Source of the DNA: Bellilinea sp034411135
Lineage (GTDB): Bacteria > Chloroflexota > Anaerolineae > Anaerolineales > Anaerolineaceae
Length of the DNA: 64,000 nucleotides
NCBI GenBank assembly: GCA_034411135.1
Contig: DAOUMN010000020.1
Span: forward strand, 1-64,000
Direction: 5' to 3'
Position 1 is the stretch's first letter, and every line of letters begins with the position of its first letter. The position numbers and the translations under genes were made by a program. This document shows, one piece after another, positions 8,720-18,084 of this stretch. The notes beneath the pieces are model-generated. The model saw only the letters and a program-made list of their open reading frames with translations. It had not been told where the DNA came from and did not search any database.

Positions 8720-10456
8720 TTACTCCATGCGGTAAATTTCCTCCGCCTGACGGTACAGCGGCCGCCACACCAGACGGTTGATCATCACAACCACCAGCAC
8801 CATCACCAGCGTGCCCGCCAGCAACAGGGGATAATTACCCTGGTCGGTTGCATGGGCGATCAGCGCACCAACCCCGACAGTCTGGTGCACTTTACCGCCA
8901 AAGGTGACATACTCCGCCACAATGCTGGCATTCCACGCCCCACCGCTGGCAGTGATCGCCCCGGTGATCAGGTAAGGGAAAAGCGCAGGCAGGATCAGCG
9001 TCCGCCAGCGCTGCCAACCTTTCAAGCCGAGCAGTGCGGTGGTGTATTTTAAGTCTTGTGGGATAGCATTCGCCCCAGCAATCACATTGAAAAGCAGATA
9101 CCACTGGGTGCCCATCAGCATCAACAGCACGGCTGCCAGGTTCAAGCCACCCGGTACCTGCAGAATGAACAAAAGCAACACCGGGAAGAGCGCGGTGGCG
9201 GGCACCGAAGCCGCCACCTGGACGATCGGCTGGAACACGCTCGCCACGCGTTGGTTAGTGCCGATCAACACCCCAACCGGTACAGTCCACAACAGTGCCA
9301 GCAACAGTGCAATCACCACCCGCAGGGCAGTTGCCACGATGCCGAGGGCAAGCGATGCCCACTCGCTGCCATCCACCTCCAGCAGCAGGTAAAATGCGCG
9401 CACCGCGCCATACATAATCAACCCGATTACCACCACTGCCAGGATACGGCTGAACCATATCTGTGCTTGGGAGGGTGGCTGATTCTCTCGCTCGACTGGG
9501 AAACGACGCGCCATCCAGCCATCCACCCGCTCACCAAACGGAGCAATAACCCGGCGGTTGAAAGCGCGCAGCCAACGCGCGTTGACCAGCAAGTTGTAGA
9601 ACCACGAAGTCGGCGGATTATCACTTTCGACCATTTCAACCTTGAAGCGTTCCGACCAGGCAATCAAGGGACGCCAGACCAGTTGATCGAGCGAAACGAT
9701 GACCAGGATTAAGGTAGCAAGGCCATAGCCGACTGCGCGCAGGTCGCCTTGCAGCGAAGCTTCGTGCAGGTAGGCACCCAGCCCAGGCAGACGGAAATCG
9801 CGCTGCCCAACGGTGAATATCTCGGCAGCCATCAGGAAGAACCAGCCACCTGCCCATGACATCATGCTGTTCCAGATCAGGCTGATCATCCCAAAAGGCA
9901 ATTCCATGGTCTTGAAGCGCTGCCAAACATTCAGCCGGAAGATGGCGCTGGCTTCGCGCAGTTCTTTGGGAATGGTGGTTAGCGACTGGTACCAGGCGAA
10001 GGTCATGTTCCACACCTGGCTGGTGAAGATCAACACCACCGAAGCCAGTTCGGCAGCGATGTTTTGTGGCAAAATCGCGCTTAACCCAAGCAAGACAACC
10101 GGCAGGAATGACAGAATCGGCACACTCTGCAGCACATCCAGAAGCGGCATCATCACTTTCTCAGCGCGCGGATTGTAAGCAGCTACCCTGCCATAGACAA
10201 GCGTAAAGACCACCGAGAGCGCGTAAGCCCCCAACATGCGCAACACCGAAAAAAGCGCATACCAGGGCAGGCGTCCTGGGTCGAGTGAAATATCCGGTCC
10301 GCTGACCACCTGCGGGGCATTGACCGCCAGGCGAACTCCGGCATAAATCAATGTCAACACTGCAACCAGCACCAGCCAATCGATCCATTTCAGGCTGCGC
10401 CAGCCGGAGCGCTGTCGGTCAAAATTTTGCCGGAAGGTAAATTCATTGCGGTTCAT
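8720..10456 (-). CDS. Fused two-domain ABC transporter permease
   Basis: Membrane component in which two BPD_transp_1 permease domains are joined in one 578-residue chain. Each half has its own cytoplasmic EAA-like loop for docking the ATPase: ELREASAIFRLNVWQRFKTM in the first half and DLKYTTALLGLKGWQRWRTL in the second. A charged linker lies between them. Most relatives of SsuC/TauC are single-domain homodimers, so this is an internal duplication. The ATG at 10456 overlaps the upstream epimerase stop (ATGA) and has GGGAG upstream; a longer in-frame start at 10486 lies inside the epimerase. Confidence 0.87.
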   Translation of the reverse strand: MNRNEFTFRQNFDRQRSGWRSLKWIDWLVLVAVLTLIYAGVRLAVNAPQVVSGPDISLDPGRLPWYALFSVLRMLGAYALSVVFTLVYGRVAAYNPRAEKVMMPLLDVLQSVPILSFLPVVLLGLSAILPQNIAAELASVVLIFTSQVWNMTFAWYQSLTTIPKELREASAIFRLNVWQRFKTMELPFGMISLIWNSMMSWAGGWFFLMAAEIFTVGQRDFRLPGLGAYLHEASLQGDLRAVGYGLATLILVIVSLDQLVWRPLIAWSERFKVEMVESDNPPTSWFYNLLVNARWLRAFNRRVIAPFGERVDGWMARRFPVERENQPPSQAQIWFSRILAVVVIGLIMYGAVRAFYLLLEVDGSEWASLALGIVATALRVVIALLLALLWTVPVGVLIGTNQRVASVFQPIVQVAASVPATALFPVLLLFILQVPGGLNLAAVLLMLMGTQWYLLFNVIAGANAIPQDLKYTTALLGLKGWQRWRTLILPALFPYLITGAITASGGAWNASIVAEYVTFGGKVHQTVGVGALIAHATDQGNYPLLLAGTLVMVLVVVMINRLVWRPLYRQAEEIYRME

Positions 10457-11460
10457 CCTGGTAAATCTCCCATTTGGGCAAACCATTCGTAGGCATCCCG
10501 TATGGCTTGATCCGCGCTGCGAGTATACCGTAAATCCAATTCGGAAATCGATTTTTGGTTGTCAAAATAAAAATAACGCCCCGCCAGGTATAGTTCGCTT
10601 GCCGAAACCGGCAGCGGCAGCCACCTCTCCAGCCAGGCATAAGGGACCGCCAGCGCTCGCACCAGGCTGGCAGGCAATACCAGCCCCGGTGCGGGAACCC
10701 CTGCCGTTGCCGCAATGCGCTCCACAAGGTTGACGATGGTCAAATTCTGATTGGCAAGGATGTAGCGCTCACCGCGCCTGCCGTGCTGCAGTGCCGCAAT
10801 GTGCCCAGCGACAACATCCGCCAGGTGGACAACATTCAACCCACCCTCCACCACTGCCGGAAGACGACGTTGAGCAACCTGAACGACTAGCGAGCGCGAT
10901 TGGCGGTAGATATCACCCGCCCCCAAGACAACCGACGGATTGACGATCACCGCATCGAGCCCTTGTGCCACCGCAGCCTGAACCTCCAGCTCTGCCAGGT
11001 ACTTGGCATAGCCGTACATCCAGCGGTCGGCGCGGTAGTTCCAGGTGTGGCGTTCGCTCATTAACAGTGGCGCGCTTCCTCCGGTGGCGGGCAATGGGGG
11101 AACGCCTAAAGCAGCGACCGAACTGGTGTACACCAGCCGCTTGACACCCGCTTCCTTCGCAGCGCGCAACACCGCCCGCGTGCCTTCTACCGTGATGGCA
11201 TAATGCCTGCCTGCGCTGCGCCGGGAACCGCCGAGCAGCGCCGCGACATGAAAGACAACATCCACGTCGTGAACAGCTTGCGCCAATGTATCCGCTAGAG
11301 TCAGGTCGCCAACGGCATGTTCCACAGGTAGATCTTTGAGCAGCAGTTGGTTTGAACTGGCGCGGTGAAAGGCGCGCACCTCGAAACCCACTTCCAACAG
11401 CCCGCGGCACAGCGCAGCGCCAATGAAACCGGTCGAGCCGGTGACCAGTGCGCGTTTCAT
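10453..11460 (-). CDS. NAD-dependent epimerase/dehydratase (extended SDR)
   Basis: Predicted NAD(P)-dependent oxidoreductase or epimerase acting on a sugar nucleotide, sterol-like or flavonol-like substrate. The N-terminal Rossmann motif is GSTGFIGAALC, and the catalytic Tyr/Lys pair lies in YGYAKYLAE, after the conserved VYTSSVAALG strand. At 335 residues it has the typical length of dihydroflavonol-reductase or HpnA-like members. It lies between a thiolase 30 bases upstream and a translationally coupled ABC permease, an unusual setting that does not reveal its substrate. Confidence 0.83.
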   Translation of the reverse strand: MKRALVTGSTGFIGAALCRGLLEVGFEVRAFHRASSNQLLLKDLPVEHAVGDLTLADTLAQAVHDVDVVFHVAALLGGSRRSAGRHYAITVEGTRAVLRAAKEAGVKRLVYTSSVAALGVPPLPATGGSAPLLMSERHTWNYRADRWMYGYAKYLAELEVQAAVAQGLDAVIVNPSVVLGAGDIYRQSRSLVVQVAQRRLPAVVEGGLNVVHLADVVAGHIAALQHGRRGERYILANQNLTIVNLVERIAATAGVPAPGLVLPASLVRALAVPYAWLERWLPLPVSASELYLAGRYFYFDNQKSISELDLRYTRSADQAIRDAYEWFAQMGDLPG

Positions 11461-11490
11461 TGCCCCGCCACGGTCCGAACCTGCGGCTGC

Positions 11491-12711
11491 TTAATCATCC
11501 AGCCATTCCACGATGGTGGCTTCACCCTGCCCAACGCCAACACACAGCATCGCCAATCCGTAGAACGGACGCGGCATGAGCGGCGCACGGCGACGCATTT
11601 CATGTAACAGGGTGGTGAGAATGCGCGCGCCGGAGCAACCCAGCGGGTGACCAAGCGCAATGGCGCCGCCGTTGACGTTGACTATCTCCTCAGAAAGCCC
11701 CAGTTCACGGATAACCGCCAGTGCCTGTACCGCGAAGGCTTCGTTGAGTTCGACCAGCCCGATCTGGTCAAGGGTCAGACCAGCGCGAGCCAGTGCTTTG
11801 CGAGCAGCCGGGACAGGCCCCATACCCATGATGCGCGGCGGGACGCCCGCCGAAGCAGATGCCACAATGCGTGCCTGTGGTTTAAGCCCTCGAGCACGGG
11901 CAGTGGATTCGGACATGATCAGCAATGCAGCCGCCCCATCGTTCAGGCTAGAGGAATTGCCGGCAGTAACGCTGCCGCCCGCACGGAAGACCGGTTTAAG
12001 TGCTGCCAGCGCTTCCAGCGTGGTATCCCGGCGCGGGCGCTCATCCAGACGCACCACCAGCGGATCGCCTTTGCGCTGCGGTATCTCGACCGGGATGATT
12101 TCCTCTGCCAGGCGGCCATCATCCTGGGCAGCTACCGCGCGACAATGGCTTTGCACGGCAAAGGCATCCTGATCGGTGCGGGAGATGCCGGTCATTTCGG
12201 CAATATTTTCGGCGGTCTCACCCATCGCTTCGATACCGTATTGCGCTTCCATTTTTGGGTTTGGGAAACGCCAGCCAAGCGATGTGTCCCAGGCGGTTAG
12301 GTTACCAAATGGATAACCCTTTTCGGATTTGGGCAGGGCATAGGGCGCACGCGACATACTTTCCACGCCGCCGGAAAGGTATGCCTCACCTTCACCGGCG
12401 CGGATACCGCGTGCTGCCAGGTTGACGGCAGTCAAACCGGATGCGCACAGGCGGTTGACCGTCACCGCCGGCAGCTCAACCGGCAATCCTGCCAGCAGCA
12501 CCGCCATGCGCGCTACGTTGCGGCTGTCCTCGCCTGCCTGGTTGGCGCAGCCAAGGTACACTTCCTCGATCAATGCCGGGTCAAACCGGTTCCGCTCGAT
12601 CAGCACGCGCAGCACGATCGCCGCCAGATCATCTGGGCGCACACCTGCCAGCACGCCGCCAATGTTGCCTATCGGGGTACGAAGCGCATCGACAATGACT
12701 GGAATTGGCAT
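11491..12711 (-). CDS. Acetyl-CoA acyltransferase (thiolase)
   Basis: Condenses or cleaves acyl-CoA in beta-oxidation or acetoacetyl-CoA metabolism. The nucleophile Cys is in NRLCASGLTAV (about residue 90). The catalytic His is in NVNGGAIALGHPLGCSGARI, which also carries the second Cys, and the CVGVGQGEA end is typical. At 406 residues it is full length. The ATG at 12711 is chosen because GGAGGTGTT precedes it; in-frame codons upstream would extend into the neighbouring gene's end. It leads the minus-strand group with the epimerase and ABC genes. Whether it is a degradative or biosynthetic thiolase cannot be told. Confidence 0.93.
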   Translation of the reverse strand: MPIPVIVDALRTPIGNIGGVLAGVRPDDLAAIVLRVLIERNRFDPALIEEVYLGCANQAGEDSRNVARMAVLLAGLPVELPAVTVNRLCASGLTAVNLAARGIRAGEGEAYLSGGVESMSRAPYALPKSEKGYPFGNLTAWDTSLGWRFPNPKMEAQYGIEAMGETAENIAEMTGISRTDQDAFAVQSHCRAVAAQDDGRLAEEIIPVEIPQRKGDPLVVRLDERPRRDTTLEALAALKPVFRAGGSVTAGNSSSLNDGAAALLIMSESTARARGLKPQARIVASASAGVPPRIMGMGPVPAARKALARAGLTLDQIGLVELNEAFAVQALAVIRELGLSEEIVNVNGGAIALGHPLGCSGARILTTLLHEMRRRAPLMPRPFYGLAMLCVGVGQGEATIVEWLDD

Positions 12712-12745
12712 AACACCTCCAAATTCAAGGGTTGTAGGTAAAAAT

Positions 12746-13693
12746 TCATTCCACAATCAGGCGCACTGCCCTGAGCGTAACCACGCTGCCATCGGCGGCG
12801 CTCAATTCGGCAATTTCCAGGTAAATCACGCCGGACGGAATGCCGCTCAGGTCAATCGTCTTAACAAATGTGCCCGGCTGTCCGTAATCCGGCGCATCAA
12901 CCATGATGTAACCGACCTGGTACTCCTCACCTCGCTCGGAATAGATGCGGTAGTTCAATGTAGCTTCGAAAGGCACCACGCTCACCCCCCCGCGCACCTC
13001 CAGGCTGCCGCTCACCCGGCTATCTTCCAGCGGGGAATCAATTTGAATGTCACGCGGAGTCTCGCCCAATTGAGTGGTGGCATAGACCAGTGCCAAACCG
13101 CCAGGAGTGACCCGAAAACTGCGTTTTACCGGTTGCTCCGGGCAACAGCCTGGATCGTTGGGACCATGCACGATGGCTTCCAACTTGATTTGCCCATCCT
13201 CAATCAACAACTGCCGGATCATTGGACGATCATCCACCAGATAGCGTCCTGCCTGACGACCGCTGCCATTTTCATTGAGTACTGCCACTAACCAGGTAAA
13301 AACGCCTGTCCCGCCAAAGTTCATCGCCAGAAAGATTGCAGCATCCGCGCTGCCATCGCCATTCAAATCCCCGAAGGCAAGTGCATCCCCCAGCGCAATG
13401 CTTACGTAATCCAGCGCCGCCGGGTCGCTGCCCGACTGATAGATACCTTCTTTCAACTGGAAGGTAAATTCGCGATCCTCGAATCCCGGCAGGGTGTATG
13501 CCATATTCTCTAGCATCTGCGGAGTCAACAGCACCGGTTTGGGAGTTTCGGTCGGTGGTGGCGGCTGGGTAGAAACTGGGGTTGGGGGTAGAGGTTCAAC
13601 CGGCGGAGTGGGAGATTCCAAAAAGCCCCCTGGTAGATTGCATGCCGCTGCCACCAGGCTCAGAATTAGCCCAAGTAAGAGCAGTTTTTTCAT
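12746..13693 (-). CDS. Lipoprotein with C-terminal Ig-like (Gmad2-type) domain
   Basis: Function unknown. The signal peptide ends in AAAC with the lipidated Cys at residue 18. A Pro/Thr linker follows (residues about 27-55), then a domain with a calcium-binding-like GDLNGDGSADAA loop resembling FG-GAP/VCBS repeats. The last 95 residues resemble the Gmad2 immunoglobulin-like domain (SPLEDSRVSGSLEVRG). It is therefore probably anchored to the outer face of the membrane. It lies in the same direction as guaB 26 bases away, but no shared role is apparent. Confidence 0.72.
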   Translation of the reverse strand: MKKLLLLGLILSLVAAACNLPGGFLESPTPPVEPLPPTPVSTQPPPPTETPKPVLLTPQMLENMAYTLPGFEDREFTFQLKEGIYQSGSDPAALDYVSIALGDALAFGDLNGDGSADAAIFLAMNFGGTGVFTWLVAVLNENGSGRQAGRYLVDDRPMIRQLLIEDGQIKLEAIVHGPNDPGCCPEQPVKRSFRVTPGGLALVYATTQLGETPRDIQIDSPLEDSRVSGSLEVRGGVSVVPFEATLNYRIYSERGEEYQVGYIMVDAPDYGQPGTFVKTIDLSGIPSGVIYLEIAELSAADGSVVTLRAVRLIVE

Positions 13694-13718
13694 GCGCTTA
13701 TCCTTTCTCCCCTCGCCA

Positions 13719-15173
13719 TCAAATCAAGTCCACATCATGCGCGCCGGATTCTTTCTGTCCAGCGGGGGTGATCCGGATGAACTCAGCGTTTGCCCACAAC
13801 TCTTCCAGGTTGTGCGCCCCGGCGTAGCTCATCCCAGAACGCAAACCGCCCACCACCTGGTGAAGGATATCGCGCACCCGCCCGCGGTAAGGTACCAGCG
13901 CCTCGACCCCTTCGGGCACAACCTCGCTCCATAGTTCCTCGGAATATTCTTCCTGCTGGACAGCCTGGTCGAGTTTACGCCGCTCGACATTCGCAGACAG
14001 GGACGCCATCCCCCGCACCACTTTATAACGCCGCCCCTGGCGGACGATTTCCGCGCCGGGGGCTTCATCGGTACCTGCCAGCATCGAACCGAGCATCACC
14101 GTGGACGCGCCTGCAGCCAGTGCTTTGGCCACATCGCCGGAGGTGCGCATACCGCCATCGGCGATGATCGGGATTCCCAGGCGGTGGCCTGCCTCGGCGC
14201 AGTCCGCCACGGCGGTCAGCTGCGGCACGCCGAATCCGGTTACCACGCGGGTTATACAGATCGAGCCTGCCCCCACGCCGACCTTGACCGCGTCCGCCCC
14301 AGCATCCGCCAGTTCGCGCACGCCCTCGGCGGTGGCAACGTTACCGGCAATGATCGCGGTGGAGGGGAAGGCATTCTTCAGACGGGCAACCATCTCGCGG
14401 GTGTGCGCGGAATGTCCATGGGCAATATCCACCACCAACACATCCGCCCCGGCATCCACACAGGCAGCTGCACGGTCGAGATCATCGCGGCGCACACCAA
14501 CTGCCGCGCCCACCCGCAGCCGCCCATGATGGTCCTTGGTGGCGTCCGGGTGATCCTGCAGTTTGACGATGTCCTGAACGGTGATCAAACCCGCCAGCCG
14601 TCCCTCTTCGTCCACTAGAGGAAGCTTTTCGACCCGTGCCTTAAACAGTTTCTGGCGTGCCGATTCGAGTGATTCACCCGCATGCGCGGTGACCAGCCGT
14701 TCCAGCGGGGTCATCACGGACTCGACAGCGGCAGATCCATCGGGTGCCAGCAACACATCACGTGTGGCGACCAGTCCCAGCAAACGGTTGCGCTCATCCA
14801 CCACCATCAGCCCGCCAACATCCTCGGCGGTCATCAACTGGCGTGCCTCGCCCACGCTGGCAGCCGGGCTGATGGTCAACGGGTTGAGCACCACCAGGCT
14901 TTCGGCACGTTTGACCCGGCGCACCTGCTCCGCCTGGCGCTCGACGCTCATAAAGCGGTGCAAAATACCCAACCCGCCCTGCTGCGCCACGGCTATTGCC
15001 ATGTTGGCTTCGGTGACCGTGTCCATGTTGGCAGAAAGCACCGGTATATTCAGGCGGATATGGCGGGTGAGCTGCGTTGCAGTGGACACATCCTGGCGCG
15101 AGCGAATAGCAGATTGCTTTGGCACCAACAAAACATCATCGAATGTCAAACCCATATCGGGACGCAGGTTCAT
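13719..15173 (-). CDS. guaB: IMP dehydrogenase
   Basis: Oxidises IMP to XMP with NAD+, the committed step of GMP synthesis. The N-terminal LTFDDVLLVP and SANMDTVTE segments are typical. Two CBS domains are inserted at about residues 95-210. The catalytic Cys is in GVGAGSICITR near residue 300, and GVPQLTAV follows. The flap and C-terminus (GVEALVPYRGRV, GGLRSGMSYAGA) are complete. At 484 residues it has the normal length. GGAGGTG lies just upstream of the start at 15173. It is divergent from the DNA glycosylase gene across 45 bases. Confidence 0.97.
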   Translation of the reverse strand: MNLRPDMGLTFDDVLLVPKQSAIRSRQDVSTATQLTRHIRLNIPVLSANMDTVTEANMAIAVAQQGGLGILHRFMSVERQAEQVRRVKRAESLVVLNPLTISPAASVGEARQLMTAEDVGGLMVVDERNRLLGLVATRDVLLAPDGSAAVESVMTPLERLVTAHAGESLESARQKLFKARVEKLPLVDEEGRLAGLITVQDIVKLQDHPDATKDHHGRLRVGAAVGVRRDDLDRAAACVDAGADVLVVDIAHGHSAHTREMVARLKNAFPSTAIIAGNVATAEGVRELADAGADAVKVGVGAGSICITRVVTGFGVPQLTAVADCAEAGHRLGIPIIADGGMRTSGDVAKALAAGASTVMLGSMLAGTDEAPGAEIVRQGRRYKVVRGMASLSANVERRKLDQAVQQEEYSEELWSEVVPEGVEALVPYRGRVRDILHQVVGGLRSGMSYAGAHNLEELWANAEFIRITPAGQKESGAHDVDLI

Positions 15174-15206
15174 CCTCCACCTCCAGATGAATAAAGCGGA
15201 TTAATG

Positions 15207-15212
15207 TACAAT
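15207..15212 (+). promoter_or_regulatory. -10 box of a probable leaderless promoter
   Basis: TACAAT at 15207-15212 lies six bases before the ATG at 15219, so transcription would begin at about the start codon itself. No Shine-Dalgarno precedes that ATG. The same arrangement recurs before gatC at 28213. Confidence 0.45.
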
Positions 15213-15218
15213 TACGGC

Positions 15219-15818
15219 ATGACTACAGCGTCCATTTTACCGCCTTTCTGGTACGAACAGGACGTCATTTCGGCGGCGCGCGGCTTGCTGGGCAAGCGTC
15301 TGGTGCGTTGGCTGGACGGGCAGCGCATCGCCGGGATTATTTGCGAGACCGAAGCCTACCGCGGCGAGGAAGACCAGGCGTGCCATGCCCGCGCCGGGCG
15401 CACGCCGCGCACCACGGTCATGTACGGGCCTGCCGGGCGGGCGTATGTCTATTTCACCTACGGCATGCATTGGCTGCTGAATGTGGTCTGCATGCAGGAA
15501 GGCTACCCGGCAGCCGTGTTAATCCGTGCCATTTACCCGCTGGAAGGCATCCCCCAGATTGCCAGCCGCCGGGGAAACCAGCCGCCAGCGCTCTGGTGCA
15601 ACGGACCAGCCAAGCTGACCCGCGCACTGGCAATCGACGGTCATTTCAACGGAATTGACCTCACCAACCCGGCAGCTGGTCTGTGGATCGAGGATGCCAG
15701 TCCGGTTGAAGCGGAGCGAATTCTCTCATCGGCACGCATCGGCATTCAAAGCGTGCCGGAACCATGGCGCTCGATACCCTGGCGGTTCACCTATTCCCCC
15801 GATGGTTCAATACGGTAA
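15219..15818 (+). CDS. 3-methyladenine DNA glycosylase (AAG/MPG family)
   Basis: Excises alkylated purines to start base-excision repair. Family motifs are clear: ARGLLGKRLVR, then ICETEAYRGEEDQACHARAGRTPRT, with the catalytic Glu in the ETEAY segment, then VMYGPAGRAYVYFTYGMHW and NGPAKLTRAL. At 199 residues it has the bacterial length. The ATG at 15219 is preferred over 15204 because a TACAAT box ends six bases upstream, suggesting a leaderless message; 15204 would add five residues. The 3' end overlaps the convergent acyltransferase gene by 12 bases. Confidence 0.93.
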   Translation: MTTASILPPFWYEQDVISAARGLLGKRLVRWLDGQRIAGIICETEAYRGEEDQACHARAGRTPRTTVMYGPAGRAYVYFTYGMHWLLNVVCMQEGYPAAVLIRAIYPLEGIPQIASRRGNQPPALWCNGPAKLTRALAIDGHFNGIDLTNPAAGLWIEDASPVEAERILSSARIGIQSVPEPWRSIPWRFTYSPDGSIR

Positions 15819-16736
15819 TGTCGAACTGTGAAAATGGCGCAAATGCTCGACCATATTGCGCAGCACATGGGTCTGAATAATTGGGAAGAGACGTTTATCG
15901 CGCGTCTCGGCTTCCAATTGTGGCAGACTGAAGGGGTTCGAGAAGGTTACCCACGGTTCGATTTTCCACTTCTCCAGCGCCAGCACCTGAACGATCACCT
16001 GCCCGATCTCGGCTGTCACCTGAGCATTCCAGGATTTGCGGATCAGTAAACGCGCCAGCTTCAAAGCCGTTGGCGAGATCACACCACTGATTGTACCGAT
16101 CACCAGACGCGTTTGCGGCGCTTTGCGCAGCCAGAATTCCAGGCTGGGCAGCCAATGCCTGACCTCGCTCATAGCACCAGGCTGGTGAGCCGGGTCCGGT
16201 TCGATTGTCCCACGTGGAAACGTAAGGAGTACGCCGCCGTTGTTCAGGTGGACAAGCCCTTTGCGCAACACCTCGGAGCGCTGTGTCATATCGCGGGTCG
16301 AGAAGATCAAATGCCGGTTGATTGCCGGCAACCCGCGCAACAGCGGCATATCCCGCGCAACCACACGCACGTCCTCGCGCTGGACCAAGTGCGCCAGGAC
16401 GAAGCCGTCGAACGTGCCGGGGTGATTGCACGCCACAATCACCCCCCCACCGCGCGGGAAGGCTTCCAATGGCTGAAAGTGGATGCGGCTGATAAAATTA
16501 GCCAGCAAGCGTTCCAATCCCCATTGCAATCCGCCGGTGTGAATATCCTCATCCAGGCGGGAAAGCAGCCCGGCAAACCGGCACAGCGCTTTTGAGATCA
16601 GCGTCTGGATCAACAAACGGCGCGCATCCCGGCGGGTCCAACCAGACAGGCGAAACACTTCATCTTCCAGCGCCACCTGTAACTGGTCGACCCCATAGCG
16701 CATGGCGGGGGTATAAGTAAACTCCTGGGTTAGCAT
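15807..16736 (-). CDS. PlsC-like acyltransferase
   Basis: Probably transfers a fatty acyl group to a lipid acceptor at the inner membrane face. The HX4D catalytic motif is present as CNHPGTFDGF (about residue 107). The second block, usually FPEGTR-like, reads FPRGTIEPDP, so the family Glu is Arg here. The N-terminal 85 residues and the 110-residue tail have no recognised domain. It sits directly downstream of a GT-B-like gene (3-base gap), suggesting a shared glycolipid or polyol-phosphate pathway. The substrate is unknown. Confidence 0.78.
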   Translation of the reverse strand: MLTQEFTYTPAMRYGVDQLQVALEDEVFRLSGWTRRDARRLLIQTLISKALCRFAGLLSRLDEDIHTGGLQWGLERLLANFISRIHFQPLEAFPRGGGVIVACNHPGTFDGFVLAHLVQREDVRVVARDMPLLRGLPAINRHLIFSTRDMTQRSEVLRKGLVHLNNGGVLLTFPRGTIEPDPAHQPGAMSEVRHWLPSLEFWLRKAPQTRLVIGTISGVISPTALKLARLLIRKSWNAQVTAEIGQVIVQVLALEKWKIEPWVTFSNPFSLPQLEAETRDKRLFPIIQTHVLRNMVEHLRHFHSSTLPY

Positions 16737-16739
16737 GGC

Positions 16740-17765
16740 TTAACCTCCACTTGCCTGGCGGGAGAGCATCCAACGGTAACGGCGCATCACACGGCGGCGT
16801 TTGCGCTCCGGCAAGGTCAAGATCGAGCGGCATACGTTGGCAATGTTCTGCGCCGAAATGCCGCGATTTTGCATGGGCATCAGGCGGCGTAGCGCGTCAA
16901 TATCGACATCCGCAAACACCGGCTTGTTCAACGCTAGCGCAGTATAAATAACAGTCGAATTTTGCGCCACCAATGCTTCACTGTTCGCAATCATTTGGTG
17001 GACATTCCCATCTGTGAAGATGCGGGCTGTCGGCGCAACCATCTTGATTTCCAGGCTCGCCAGATCGAAATTTTCATTGGGGTGCAGCTTGATGAATAAT
17101 GGACGACTACCCGCTATTTGAACTGCTTTTTGCAGGAAGGCAATTCGGTTGTGCCATTTTCCGGCTTCGCGGCTAGCAGAAGTCGCAGCAAGAACATAAC
17201 CGTGGTAAGGAAAGTCGTTGTCCAGGTAACGGCTGGCGTTGTCGAAATTGGGAATGCCGGTGACGAACAGTTTATCCGCGCGGACCCCCTTGCGAATGAA
17301 CAGATCACGGTAGCCGGGCGATGCCACGCAAAAGGCTTCGTAGGCATCCGACAAGCCGGTGGCAGCCGTGTTCGCCAGCCAACGTGGCAGTCCCAGGAGA
17401 CGTACCAGTTGATAACGCAGCCCCTCTGGTTCAGTCATGCCCTCTTGGACTAGCACCAGCGGCGCGCGGCGAATGTTGCCTTGAACAATCAGGTCGGTGC
17501 AGGTGACAACCAGGTCGTACCGTCCACGAGCCGCACCATAATCAACCGGCAAGTGATGATCGCGCAAGTAGGTTTCAGTCAGGCGGCGGTGCCTGCCACC
17601 CAGAATAGTGTAATCCAGCATGTTGCGCTGTACCATCCAGCCAATCAGCCCTTCGGCATAAAAGGGAGTGAACACGCAGCTGTGTTCTGGCATGGCACAC
17701 GCAATCTGGTGCATCATTTGGGTCTGGTTTAACGAACCGCAAATAAAGAGAACTTTTTTCGACAT
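16740..17765 (-). CDS. GT-B-fold glycosyltransferase or glycerophosphotransferase-like protein
   Basis: 341 residues. The N-terminus (KKVLFICGSLNQTQMMHQIA) is a typical Rossmann start of GT-B proteins. The later segments LFIKLHPNENFD, RIFTDGNVHQMIANSEALVAQNSTVIYTALALNKPVFADV match the region of CDP-glycerol glycerophosphotransferases, capsule enzymes and UDP-GlcNAc 2-epimerases in which 'KLHP', 'NST' and 'E/K' residues bind the nucleotide-linked donor. There are no membrane spans. It is coupled by position to a PlsC-like acyltransferase. The specific donor is not recognisable. Confidence 0.65.
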   Translation of the reverse strand: MSKKVLFICGSLNQTQMMHQIACAMPEHSCVFTPFYAEGLIGWMVQRNMLDYTILGGRHRRLTETYLRDHHLPVDYGAARGRYDLVVTCTDLIVQGNIRRAPLVLVQEGMTEPEGLRYQLVRLLGLPRWLANTAATGLSDAYEAFCVASPGYRDLFIRKGVRADKLFVTGIPNFDNASRYLDNDFPYHGYVLAATSASREAGKWHNRIAFLQKAVQIAGSRPLFIKLHPNENFDLASLEIKMVAPTARIFTDGNVHQMIANSEALVAQNSTVIYTALALNKPVFADVDIDALRRLMPMQNRGISAQNIANVCRSILTLPERKRRRVMRRYRWMLSRQASGG

Positions 17766-18002
17766 ACTTGCGTCTACTCCACCAAACCATCCAAAGAATA
17801 GCGGTTATCATCTATAAGTATCTGCATTGCGCTTAAAACCAGTTCAAGCGATGGCTAACGACGGGTTATCGATTGACTAAAACCCGGTTAAGAAAACAAG
17901 CCTAAGCAATCCGGTTTGAAAATGATCCAATGCCGTTTCGACATTAAAAATCTCTAACCTTAAAATTTCTGCGCAGGTGATGGAACAGCCACTATTTTTT
18001 GC
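17766..18002. other. Intergenic DNA, no gene seen
   Basis: AT-rich spacer between the divergent GT-B-like gene and the PilZ leader. A minus-strand open frame at 17877-18113 has no ribosome binding site and no protein-like composition. No RNA gene is recognisable. The GT-B gene's promoter presumably lies here but cannot be pinpointed. Confidence 0.6.
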
Positions 18003-18008
18003 TATACT
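18003..18008 (+). promoter_or_regulatory. -10 box of the PilZ-gene leader
   Basis: TATACT at 18003-18008 with TGGAAC at 17981-17986 sixteen bases upstream as a poor -35. Transcription would start near 18015 and give a leader of about 165 bases before the PilZ gene. Confidence 0.4.
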
Positions 18009-18084
18009 TAGAACGTGGAGAAAAAGTTGTCTAAACCTCTTTGCTGCACGATTTTCCGTATCCCGCTTAATCGCGCTCGTTTCC

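Noticed and set aside
17981..18003. Possible sigma-54 promoter (GG...GC) before the PilZ leader
   Set aside because: GG and GC are about 19 bases apart rather than the required 10-base interval.
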